Positions 19,203-26,845 of a DNA stretch of 56,574 nucleotides are shown in pieces. Position 1 is the stretch's first letter. Every line of letters begins with the position of its first letter. The stretch covers positions 1-56,574 of the forward strand of contig UROC01000005.1 in NCBI GenBank assembly GCA_900549345.1, in the 5' to 3' direction. The notes below the pieces were generated by a model that worked only from the letters and a program-made list of their open reading frames with translations, was not told the origin of the DNA and made no database searches. Origin of the DNA: an uncultured Collinsella sp. GTDB taxonomy: Bacteria > Actinomycetota > Coriobacteriia > Coriobacteriales > Coriobacteriaceae. A program made the position numbers and the translations under genes.

Positions 19203-20351
19203 CTAGTTAGAGCTGGGCAGCGTGGCAGGAGCCTCGGCGCCGAGCTTTTTGCCAAAGGCCTCGAGCAGGCGGCTCGCCACGAGCGTCAGGATCAGGTAGA
19301 CCACGAGCGCCACGCAGTAGACCTCCATCTGGCGGTAGTACACGCCGGCGACCGTGGTAGTAGCGTACATAAGGTCGAACACGCCGATAACCGAAAGCAC
19401 CGACGAGTCCTTGATGTTGATGATGAGCTCGTTGGTGAGCGCGGGGATCGCGTTTTTAATACCCTGGGGGAACACGACCTTGCGCATAGCCTGCCACTGC
19501 GACAGACCCAGCGAGCGCGCCGCCTCGGCCTGACCGGGGTCGATGGACTCGATGCCGCCGCGCAGGACCTCCATCATGTAGGCGGTGGAGTTGAGCGAGA
19601 TGGTGACGAGGCCGGCAGTGAAGGTACTCCAGATCTGGTTGGCCTGGGCGGTCTCGAAGCCCATGCCGCGCAAAACGGTGAAGCCCGCGTAATAGATGAG
19701 TAGGCCCTGGACCATCATGGGCGTGCCACGCACGATGGTGGAGTAGATGGTCGCAAAGCCGCGGCCGACACTCTTAAAGAAGCGCACCAGGTCGTTGTCC
19801 ACGCGATCGAAGGTCTGAATGCGCAAAAACACAAAGAGCAGCGCAAGGAAAAAAGCGATGACGGTACCGAAGGTCGCAAGTGCGATGGTGATCTCGATGC
19901 CGCGGATAAAGAAGTCCCCGCTCTTGTAGGTCATGTAGACCAGGCTCGACAAAAAGTCGCTGGGGTTGGAGTCCGAGACAATACTCACCTGCACCAGGTC
20001 GATAAACGACATGACGCAGCGGTCGACAAAGAAGATCGCCGCGATGACGACCACGACATAGCTGCCCAGGCGCGCGCCGCGACGGAAACGCTCGGATGCA
20101 AACGGCGACGTTTCGCGATAGTCGCTCCAGTGCATAACCTTGGTGACGAGCGCTGCCGCCGACACGACGATCCAGGCCCAAAGAATCGCCCAAAGGCAAT
20201 CTTGGAAGATGCCGGTGGGCGCCAAAAAGCTCAGCGGCGTGGGGTTGCGCTGGCTAAATGCCAAGCCGAGCGCCGCGATAACGCTCGTGCCCAGGTACAC
20301 ATAACGGTGGTCGGCCTTGATAAAGGAGGCCAGACGATTGATGCCTTTCAT
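19203..20351 (-). CDS. Polar amino-acid ABC transporter permease with N-terminal membrane extension
   Basis: HisM/GlnP-type permease; the EAA-loop region lies around SLGLSQWQAMRKVVFPQG and the C-terminal half has five helices. At 382 residues it is about 150 longer than the typical permease. The extra N-terminal part has three hydrophobic segments (about residues 15-120). The NELIINIKDSSVLSVIG motif is characteristic of His/Glu/Gln-type permeases. It lies 9 bp after the binding-protein gene. Confidence 0.93.
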   Translation of the reverse strand: MKGINRLASFIKADHRYVYLGTSVIAALGLAFSQRNPTPLSFLAPTGIFQDCLWAILWAWIVVSAAALVTKVMHWSDYRETSPFASERFRRGARLGSYVVVVIAAIFFVDRCVMSFIDLVQVSIVSDSNPSDFLSSLVYMTYKSGDFFIRGIEITIALATFGTVIAFFLALLFVFLRIQTFDRVDNDLVRFFKSVGRGFATIYSTIVRGTPMMVQGLLIYYAGFTVLRGMGFETAQANQIWSTFTAGLVTISLNSTAYMMEVLRGGIESIDPGQAEAARSLGLSQWQAMRKVVFPQGIKNAIPALTNELIINIKDSSVLSVIGVFDLMYATTTVAGVYYRQMEVYCVALVVYLILTLVASRLLEAFGKKLGAEAPATLPSSN

Positions 20352-20360
20352 GCTGCCTCC

Positions 20361-21287
20361 CTATGCCGGCTGACGGTCGAGGCACGCGTCCCACATTTGG
20401 TCGCGCTCCTCTTGGCTAATGCCCTTGAGTGTCTTGTCGATGAGCTTAAGCAGTTTGTCCGAGCCCTTGCGGCAACCGACATTTGCCGTGACCTCCTGCT
20501 TAAAGCCCTCGCCCTCGGCAAAGTGGATGGGGACGATACCGGGATTTTGGGCCATATAGCCCTTTTCGTTCTCCGTGTTGTAGGTCACGGCGTCGCACGT
20601 GCCCTGCAGCAGATTCGAGAACACCGTGGGGACCGAATCGACCGGGTTCTTGTGCACAACGCCCGGAATCTCGTCGATGACGGTATCGAGCATGGTGTCC
20701 TTTTGGCCGAGCACCGTGGCACCGCTGAAGTCGCTGAGCTTGGTGGCGTTTTGGTAGGGCGAGCCCTCTTTTACGAACAGGCCAAAGTAGCCAATGAAGT
20801 ACGGGTCGGAAAAGCCGACGGACTCCTCGCGCTCGGGCGTGGCGCTCATGCCGGCGATGATGAGGTCAATCTGGCCGTTGTTGAGCGAGTCGATAAGGCC
20901 CGAGAAGCTCTGCTTGACGGCAACGGGCTCGCCGCCGAGAGCCTTGCAGACGATCTTGGCGATCTGCACGTCGTAGCCATCGGCATAGGCGCCCTGCACG
21001 TTGTCGATGGGGATCGTGAACTCGCTGGCCTCGGAAACCTGCCAGTTGTACGGGGCGTAGGCCGCCTCCATGCCGATGCGGATCTTATCCTTGCCGATAA
21101 CGGAATCGGACAGGTCATCGCGACCGCCGCCCGTCGTGGGCTGAACTACTTCCAGCGTGGAGGGACGCTGGCAGCCGGCAAGTGCGCCGGCGACGACAGA
21201 AGCGCTCGCAGCGAGAGCGCTACCCAAGAAGATGCGACGACTGCACACCGGCTGTGGATGCGCGTCGCGTTGATGGGGAGAATGCAT
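20361..21287 (-). CDS. Polar amino-acid ABC transporter substrate-binding lipoprotein (Tat-type signal)
   Basis: Extracellular solute-binding protein family 3, about 308 residues. The N-terminus has a twin-arginine motif S16-R-R-I-F-L followed by a hydrophobic core and lipobox L36-A-G-C39, so it should be exported folded by Tat and then lipid-anchored. The domain signature begins IRIGMEAAYAPYNWQ and includes GYDVQIAKIVCKAL and MSATPEREESVGFSDPY. The ATG at 21287 is preferred because it places the Tat motif near the N-terminus. First gene of the importer operon. Confidence 0.93.
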   Translation of the reverse strand: MHSPHQRDAHPQPVCSRRIFLGSALAASASVVAGALAGCQRPSTLEVVQPTTGGGRDDLSDSVIGKDKIRIGMEAAYAPYNWQVSEASEFTIPIDNVQGAYADGYDVQIAKIVCKALGGEPVAVKQSFSGLIDSLNNGQIDLIIAGMSATPEREESVGFSDPYFIGYFGLFVKEGSPYQNATKLSDFSGATVLGQKDTMLDTVIDEIPGVVHKNPVDSVPTVFSNLLQGTCDAVTYNTENEKGYMAQNPGIVPIHFAEGEGFKQEVTANVGCRKGSDKLLKLIDKTLKGISQEERDQMWDACLDRQPA

Positions 21288-21407
21288 AATCTGCCTTCCC
21301 TGTTGAATCGTATGCTGACGACTTAACAGGATATACGCCAGCGACCAGCAGCGCAGCACAAGCTCGAAAAATTAATAGACACACGGTAGTCATTGGGAGC
21401 GTCGATG

Positions 21408-21613
21408 TTTTGGCAATGCCAGCGAGCGACGTCCAGAGCGAACAAGTTGGCATGAAAAAGGCGAGGCATAGACCTTCTGGTCATGCCGTGCCTTTTGAAT
21501 GGCAAATTGTCGCTCTGGGCGGCTCGCAGCGTCGACCGGCCCGCCGTTCGTCAGAACGGCGAAACCTAAGGGCGCAGCGTCGACCGGTCCGCCGTTCGTT
21601 AGAACGGCGGAAC
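21408..21613. repeat. Intergenic palindromic repeat, family A, copy 3
   Basis: Same architecture as 15453-15608: nested palindrome with inner stem around AAGGCGAGGCAT / ATGCCGTGCCTT, followed by the CCGCCGTTC hairpin. Here the terminal hairpin unit (CGCAGCGTCGACCGG plus hairpin, about 45 bp) is duplicated in tandem. It ends 2 bp from the stop of the epimerase-like gene. Confidence 0.75.
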
Positions 21614-21615
21614 CT

Positions 21616-22509
21616 CTAGAGCAGGGTGACGCTAAAGCTGCGGACGTCTGTCTCGCCCGGCGCCAGCGCAATGGTGTTGACCTTGTGCTCAAAGACGTCG
21701 TCCTCGGTGTCCATGGTGGTGTGGCCGGACCAAGGCTCAAGCGCCACAAACGGGGCGTCGTTGGCGGCAGACCACACGCCGATGTACTTAAAGCCCTCAA
21801 AGTCGATCTTGACGCCGTGGCCCGACTTGCGACCGCGCAGCGTGAGCGTGGAGCCCGGGGTATCGGTGAACATGATGGCGTCGTTATCGAAGCTGCGGTG
21901 CGTGATGGGCAGCACGTCCGAGTTATCGGGCGCCCTGTAGCTGCCTTCGAACGTCATGAGGCCATCGGGCGTGATGATGGGGGCCTCGTTGGTCCAAGCC
22001 TCGGTAAATGCCAGCTCGTAATCCTCGAACGTCTCGTCCTCGGCACCGGGGGCGGGCACGTTAAATGCAGGGTGGCCGCCCACCGAGAACGGCAGGTCCA
22101 CGTCGCCGGTGTTGGTGACGGCAAAGGTCTGGGTAAGCGTGGCGTCGCCGGTTAGGGCATAGGTCATGTTGAGCTTAAAGTGGAAGGGGAAAGCCTTGAG
22201 CGACTCGGGCGTGTCGGTGATCTCGTAGGTGACGGACGAGCCGTCCTCGGAGACCTCGACCAGCTTGTGCTCGACGATGCGCGCGAGTCCGTGGCGCGGC
22301 ATCTCGCAGGTACCGGCCGCAGACGTCGCAGTGTTGTTGCGCAGCGAGCCCACGATGGGGAACAGAATGGGCGCGTGCTTGCCCCAAAAGGCCGGGTCGC
22401 CCTGCCACAGATACTCGTTGCCGTTGAGGGCAAGGCTCGTGAGCTGGGCACCCATGGAATCGATGGCCGCGGTGAGGCCGCCGCGCTTGATGGTAGTGAC
22501 GGTGGACAT
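21616..22509 (-). CDS. Aldose 1-epimerase family protein (LacX-like)
   Basis: Galactose-mutarotase-like fold of about 297 residues. Visible conserved segments are GAQLTSLALNGNEYLWQGDP, FWGKHAPILFPIVGSL, the basic MPRHGLAR with His, the SVGGHPAFNVP segment and the C-terminal VALEPWSGHTTM. These match the LacX/YeaD-like branch rather than classical GalM. The start ATG at 22509 follows AGGAAGTAGC. No sugar operon is adjacent, so the substrate is unknown. Confidence 0.85.
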   Translation of the reverse strand: MSTVTTIKRGGLTAAIDSMGAQLTSLALNGNEYLWQGDPAFWGKHAPILFPIVGSLRNNTATSAAGTCEMPRHGLARIVEHKLVEVSEDGSSVTYEITDTPESLKAFPFHFKLNMTYALTGDATLTQTFAVTNTGDVDLPFSVGGHPAFNVPAPGAEDETFEDYELAFTEAWTNEAPIITPDGLMTFEGSYRAPDNSDVLPITHRSFDNDAIMFTDTPGSTLTLRGRKSGHGVKIDFEGFKYIGVWSAANDAPFVALEPWSGHTTMDTEDDVFEHKVNTIALAPGETDVRSFSVTLL

Positions 22510-22588
22510 GCTACTTCCTCCAAAAATAAACAACAGTATCGAGGGCTATTGTCCCACTCTTGGCGGCGGGGTTGAGCGTCAGGCGCAG

Positions 22589-23458
22589 TTATTGAGCAAT
22601 AGCGTAAAGGTCAAACCCGCCCTGCGGCGTGCTATCGACCGTATCGGGCGCCTGTGAATTAAAACTCACCGGAACCATGCGCTTTGAGGCACGGTAACGC
22701 GTGCCGTCGGTGGCGACGGGCGGCTCATCGACCGTGAGCTCGTAGTCGCCGGGCTTGAGCTCGATGCCGTCACCTTCGGAATTGACGTATTGGTACTCGT
22801 CGATCGCTTGCCCCTTGAGCGTGCGACCCACGATATGGACGAGCATCTGGCTGTCGCCGCGCGCGGTGTCCCACGTCGCGCCGTCCTTGACCTCGACCGA
22901 TACATGCACCGAGCGCGTGCGGCTGAGCGATTGCTCGACAGACATCTCGACCTTGGCGGCGTCTTGGCGCTGCTGCTCGACATGACCCCAGATGCTGCCG
23001 ATCGCCGAGCAAGCGATGACGCCGGCCATAAAGGCGATGAGAATGGGGCCGAGCAGAGAGCGACGGCCCGCGTCTTCCTCGCGAGCCAGGTTGGGGCGAT
23101 GGGTGGGGGCGGGCGCCTGGGCACCCTGCGCGGGCACGTCGAGTATGCTGAAGGATGCCGTGCTGCCGGGGTCGATGGTATGGCGCGGCTGTGGGGTCTT
23201 TGCCGGCGAGATCGACATATCAGCCGGCTCGCCGAGCGTGGCCGTGGCATCGGCCTTCGCCTCGTCGGCCTCGGCCTGGGCCCAAGCCTGTTCAAAGGTT
23301 AGGGGTTCGGCGGCATCGGAGGCGGCTTCAGGCTCGACACCGGCATCGTTGCCGGTCTCGTCCTCGTCGCTCGACACGTCACACGGCGCGGGCTCGTCCC
23401 ACTCTTCGTCCGGAGCCTCGCCCTCGCTATACCACCATTCAAAGTTATCGATATCCAT
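22589..23458 (-). CDS. Single-pass membrane protein with acidic N-terminus, unknown function
   Basis: Unrecognised protein of 289 residues. Residues 1-80 are very acidic and Ala-rich (WWYSEGEAPDEEW near the start), 80-132 are Pro-rich, a transmembrane helix spans about 135-157 (GPILIAFMAGVIACSAIGSI), and 160-289 form an outside domain with beta-strand-like pattern (SVHVSVEVKDGATW, ELKPGDYELTVDEPP). The layout suggests a cytoplasmic interaction tail and an extracytoplasmic beta domain. A start 11 codons upstream is possible. Confidence 0.75.
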   Translation of the reverse strand: MDIDNFEWWYSEGEAPDEEWDEPAPCDVSSDEDETGNDAGVEPEAASDAAEPLTFEQAWAQAEADEAKADATATLGEPADMSISPAKTPQPRHTIDPGSTASFSILDVPAQGAQAPAPTHRPNLAREEDAGRRSLLGPILIAFMAGVIACSAIGSIWGHVEQQRQDAAKVEMSVEQSLSRTRSVHVSVEVKDGATWDTARGDSQMLVHIVGRTLKGQAIDEYQYVNSEGDGIELKPGDYELTVDEPPVATDGTRYRASKRMVPVSFNSQAPDTVDSTPQGGFDLYAIAQ

Positions 23459-23542
23459 ACGGGGCGCCCCCTTGGCCTCGCAAATAAACACTTGCTAGCC
23501 TTATACCCCCAGATGGCACGCCCACTCGCCGGCACGGATAGG

Positions 23543-23608
23543 AAAAGCGTCACAACATTCGACGCTTTTCCTCGTTTTCGAGATTTTCATCGAATGTTGT
23601 GACGGTTT
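23543..23608. repeat. Intergenic hairpin repeat, family C, copy 1
   Basis: Perfect 15-base arms CGTCACAACATTCGA / TCGAATGTTGTGACG separated by 27 bases. A copy with one mismatch over 66 bases lies at 28454-28519. Both copies are followed within about 20 bp by a degenerate family B hairpin and then the 3' end of a minus-strand gene. Confidence 0.75.
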
Positions 23609-23628
23609 AGGCAGCAGCCACACCACGA

Positions 23629-23659
23629 ATGCGACGAAGGAGCAGTCCCCTTGTCACAT
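23629..23659 (-). repeat. Degenerate family B hairpin after the MerR gene
   Basis: ATGCGACGAAGGAG and CCCCTTGTCACAT flank a CAGT centre. It resembles the perfect copies at 16873, 29567 and 51538 but has several mismatches. It overlaps the end of the MerR gene. Confidence 0.45.
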
Positions 23660-24523
23660 CTGGAGGGCGACGGGGATTTGGATGCAGCAGAAGTCCTCTT
23701 GGTGGGACTCGTCGTAGCTCGTGGTATCGAGGTAGCAAAAGTCGAAGGCGTTGCCAACGGGCTGGAGCGCGTGCTCGTCCATGCAGGCCACGATGGCGCG
23801 GATGCCTTCGGGCTCGTACGGCATGCCCCAGCGGCTCATGCACAGGTATGTGCCCTCGGGCAGCACTTCGATGCCGATCTCTGCCAGCTCGGCAGCGTCG
23901 CTCGGCAGCAGCTCCTCGGCACCGCGCGGCAGTACGGCAAAGGAGCCAGCGCCGGCGATGGGATCGTCGGAATGCAGCGCCTCGCGACGCAGCATGGCGC
24001 CCCAGCCGCGCATGGGACGCGTGCCCGTCAGCGTACGCATGCGCAGAATCGCCCGCATGAGCGTGGGGTGCAGCATCGAGCGGCCACGCTCGATATCGCC
24101 CGGAAACTCCTCAAAGACCACGTAGCGACGCTCAAACTGCTTGAGCTCCGGCTTGCCCTCCCGCTCGCGCCAGTAAACTGCCTCGTCGTAAAAGCTCAGA
24201 CGCTCCTGCACGCTCGCACGCTCGGCTTTGAGCCCGGCAATCTGCTCGTCGAGCGCCTGCACCCGCGAGCGCAGGTGGTCGGTCATCTCGCTAATGTCGA
24301 ACGTCGAGGCTAGGCGGTCGATCTCATCGAGTTCGAGCCCCAGGTCGCGCAGCATGCAGATTAGACGCATGAGCGGGATCTGCGTGGGCGAATAGAAACG
24401 GTAGCCTTTTTCGTTCACCACGGCGGGCTTAAACAGGCCGATCTTGTCGTAGTAGATGAGCGTTTGGCGCGAAACGTTAAACAAACTCGCCATCTCGCTA
24501 ATCGCATACATGCCCGTCTGCAT
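23654..24523 (-). CDS. MerR family transcriptional regulator
   Basis: N-terminal MerR helix-turn-helix: YAISEMASLFNVSRQTLIYY then KIGLFKPAVVNEKGYRFYS. A coiled-coil dimerisation helix follows at about residues 85-125, and the C-terminal 160 residues resemble an effector-binding (GyrI-like) domain. About 289 residues. The ATG at 24523 has GGAGG just upstream. Its target is unknown; it lies downstream of the UbiX-UbiD-transporter unit and is separated by a terminator, so a role in that locus is possible but not shown. Confidence 0.88.
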   Translation of the reverse strand: MQTGMYAISEMASLFNVSRQTLIYYDKIGLFKPAVVNEKGYRFYSPTQIPLMRLICMLRDLGLELDEIDRLASTFDISEMTDHLRSRVQALDEQIAGLKAERASVQERLSFYDEAVYWREREGKPELKQFERRYVVFEEFPGDIERGRSMLHPTLMRAILRMRTLTGTRPMRGWGAMLRREALHSDDPIAGAGSFAVLPRGAEELLPSDAAELAEIGIEVLPEGTYLCMSRWGMPYEPEGIRAIVACMDEHALQPVGNAFDFCYLDTTSYDESHQEDFCCIQIPVALQM

Positions 24524-24543
24524 AGGTCCTCCCGACACACCAA

Positions 24544-24571
24544 AGCCCGCCGCCCACAGGGGCAGCGGGCT
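24544..24571 (-). terminator. Terminator after ubiX
   Basis: On the minus strand GCCCGC and GCGGGC arms with additional inner pairing are followed by TTTGG, just after the ubiX stop. It separates the decarboxylase operon from the MerR gene. Confidence 0.5.
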
Positions 24572-24603
24572 CAAACACTACTCGTATCCTACCCTAAAGA
24601 CGC

Positions 24604-25182
24604 CTATGACCAGCGCTTATAGTTTGCACATGACACGCCGACGGCCTCGAGCGCCTTGGCGGCGATGTGATGCACCGCATCGTCGAGCGTGGCGGGGCCG
24701 TTGTAAAACGTGAGCATGGGCGGCATGAGCATGACGCCCGGTACGCGCGCCAAGCGCGCCATGTTATCGACATGGATCGCACTGAAGGGCGTCTCGCGCA
24801 CCATGAGTACCAGGCGGCGTTGCTCTTTCATCTGCACGTCGGCCGCACGCAGCAACAGGTTTTCGCTGTAACCACTCGCGATGCCGGCAAGCGTCTTCAT
24901 GGAGCAGGGCGCCACGATCATGCCATCGACCGGATAGGTGCCGCTTGCAATGGCGGCGCCGATGTTCTTGTTGTCGTAGACCACATCGGCATGCGCGGCA
25001 AACTCGTCGAGCGTCATGCCGAGCTCCTGCTCGATGGTGATCTCTCCCCCACGCGTGACGACAAGCGCCGACTCGGCACCGGCCTGACGCAGGCACTTGA
25101 GACACTCGAGACCCAGCGCAGCGCCGCTGGCACCAGAAACGCCAACGACAATGCGACGAGGACGAACAGAAGACTCAGGCAT
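24604..25182 (-). CDS. ubiX: UbiX-type flavin prenyltransferase
   Basis: Makes prenyl-FMN, the cofactor of UbiD decarboxylases, from FMN and dimethylallyl phosphate. The 192 residues carry the flavin-binding GVSGASGAALGLECLKCL, the conserved VAPCSMKTLAGIASGYSENL segment and the RRLVLMVRETPFSAIHVDNM block. AGGAG is well placed before the ATG. It follows ubiD by 33 bp, so cofactor and enzyme are made from one message. No ubiquinone pathway is expected in this organism, so the product serves the neighbouring decarboxylase. Confidence 0.95.
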   Translation of the reverse strand: MPESSVRPRRIVVGVSGASGAALGLECLKCLRQAGAESALVVTRGGEITIEQELGMTLDEFAAHADVVYDNKNIGAAIASGTYPVDGMIVAPCSMKTLAGIASGYSENLLLRAADVQMKEQRRLVLMVRETPFSAIHVDNMARLARVPGVMLMPPMLTFYNGPATLDDAVHHIAAKALEAVGVSCANYKRWS

Positions 25183-25215
25183 GACAACTCCTTAACTATT
25201 TGGCAGGGCTACGTA

Positions 25216-26703
25216 CTAGAAAGCGAGCTCTGCTGCCCACTTATCTGTGTCGATCTCCATGAACTGCGAGCGGATGAAGTTCTTCTTGAGGTCGAACGGG
25301 ACCGTGCAGTCGAAGATGGCCTTGCAGGCAATGCCGTGCTCGCGGATCGAAGGGTCGAACGCGGGGTCGTTGGACGGATCGAGCACGTGGCAGTGGCAGC
25401 CGGGGATGGTGATGAGGTCCACGTCGGCCTGGAAGCGCGTGGTCATGGCCCACATCACGTCGCTCATATCGAAGATGTCGACGTCCTCGTCAACAAGGAT
25501 GACGTGCTTGAGCTCGGAGAATGCCGAGAAGGCGAGCATGGCGGCGTTGCGCTGACGGCCCTCGTCATTTTTGCTCGACTTCTTGAACTGCATGATGGCA
25601 ACGAACTTGCCGCCGCCGCAGGGAGCAGCGTGGACGTTGAGCAGGCGGCCCGGGATAGCGGTCTCGACCATCTTGTAGATGGAAGCCTCGGTGGGGATAC
25701 CGGCCATGGACACGTGCTCGTGCGAAGGGCCGATGCAGCTCTCCATAATGGGGTTGACACGCGTGGTGACGGCGGTGATCTTGATCACCGGGCAGACCTT
25801 GGCGCCGCCGGTGTAGCCGGGGAACTCGGGCATGGCGTAGCCGTGGCCGTTGACGTCCTCGTTGATGGTCTCGTCGTGCATGAGGTAGCCCTCGAGCACG
25901 TACTCGGCATTGGCAATGCACTTCTGCGGAACGGTGACGCAGTCGGCAAGCTCGACGGCATGGCCGCGCAGGGCGCCGGCGATCTGCAGCTCGTTGAAGC
26001 CGAGCGGCGTGGTGGGAGCCTCGAAGCCGCAGCACATGTACACGGCGGGGTCCAGGCCGATGGAGATGGAAATGGGCATGTCCTCGCCGCGCTGGCAGTA
26101 CTCGTCAAAGAACGCGCCCAGGTGACGGCTGCCCGGGGTAATCCACATGGCGAGCTTGTCCTTGTCGACGCAGGAGAAGCGGTGGATGGTCACGTCGGAC
26201 TGGGAGCCGTCGGGGCTCGTGCCATAAGCGAGGCCCATGGTGATGTAGGGGCCGCCGTCGACGGGCGTGTTGGTGGGAGCGGGAACGATCTTGCGCAGGT
26301 CAAAGCCCTCGTCGGTCGCCTTGTACACGACCTCCTGGCAGTCGACGTGCGCACCCTCGGCGATCTGCTCGAGCGCGATCAGGTTCTCGAAGCGTTTACC
26401 GATCTCGAGGCCCAGGTGCTCCTCGTCCAGGTCGAGCAGGGCGGCAACGCGCTTGCGGCTGGCAAGCATGCCGATGCAGACCTTGGCATCGTCAAAGCCC
26501 TTGACGTTGTTGAAGACCATCGCCGGACCCTCTTTGGTCGGACGCATAACGGTGCCGCCGGCACCGACGTGGCGATAGACACCCGAGACCTCGGCGTCCG
26601 GATCGACCTGGGTGTCGGTCTCGAGCAGCTGTCCCGGCATCTCGCGCAAAAAGTCGAGCGCGGAGCGCAGGTCGTGGATCTGGGAAGCATCGGTAGTGGA
26701 CAT
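25216..26703 (-). CDS. UbiD family prenyl-FMN-dependent decarboxylase
   Basis: Reversible (de)carboxylase of alpha,beta-unsaturated or aromatic acids using prenyl-FMN. About 495 residues. Family blocks visible: TIHRFSCVDKDKLAMW (Arg of the E-R-E triad), SRHLGAFFDEYCQRGEDMPI, EYVLEGYLMHDE (both acidic members of the triad), and IPTEASIYKMVETAIPGRLL. The ATG at 26703 has AAAGGAG upstream and removes a Pro/Arg-rich extension of no merit. Substrate is not decided by sequence; gallate/protocatechuate-type phenolic acids are candidates because LpdD-like domains accompany such enzymes. Confidence 0.93.
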   Translation of the reverse strand: MSTTDASQIHDLRSALDFLREMPGQLLETDTQVDPDAEVSGVYRHVGAGGTVMRPTKEGPAMVFNNVKGFDDAKVCIGMLASRKRVAALLDLDEEHLGLEIGKRFENLIALEQIAEGAHVDCQEVVYKATDEGFDLRKIVPAPTNTPVDGGPYITMGLAYGTSPDGSQSDVTIHRFSCVDKDKLAMWITPGSRHLGAFFDEYCQRGEDMPISISIGLDPAVYMCCGFEAPTTPLGFNELQIAGALRGHAVELADCVTVPQKCIANAEYVLEGYLMHDETINEDVNGHGYAMPEFPGYTGGAKVCPVIKITAVTTRVNPIMESCIGPSHEHVSMAGIPTEASIYKMVETAIPGRLLNVHAAPCGGGKFVAIMQFKKSSKNDEGRQRNAAMLAFSAFSELKHVILVDEDVDIFDMSDVMWAMTTRFQADVDLITIPGCHCHVLDPSNDPAFDPSIREHGIACKAIFDCTVPFDLKKNFIRSQFMEIDTDKWAAELAF

Positions 26704-26725
26704 AGCATGCTCCTTTCGGGAGAGT

Positions 26726-26751
26726 GCCCGGCGGCGAGGATGCCGCCGGGC
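26726..26751 (-). promoter_or_regulatory. Intercistronic hairpin before the UbiD gene
   Basis: Perfect 10-base arms GCCCGGCGGC / GCCGCCGGGC with a 6-base loop lie 23 bases before the ubiD start. There is no U tract, so a role in mRNA processing or stability between transporter and decarboxylase is more likely than termination. Confidence 0.4.
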
Positions 26752-26845
26752 TTGGTAACGTAATGGGGCCGCAGCGCTCATAGATGGGGCGCTCGGGCAC
26801 TCGCAGTTCAAGCACTCGGCTAATTACAGCCAAGCACTCGACTGC

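Noticed and set aside
24667..26763. A 698-codon plus-strand frame opposite ubiX and ubiD
   Set aside because: Composition is His/Asp/Gly-rich shadow protein, and both genes on the minus strand are unambiguous.
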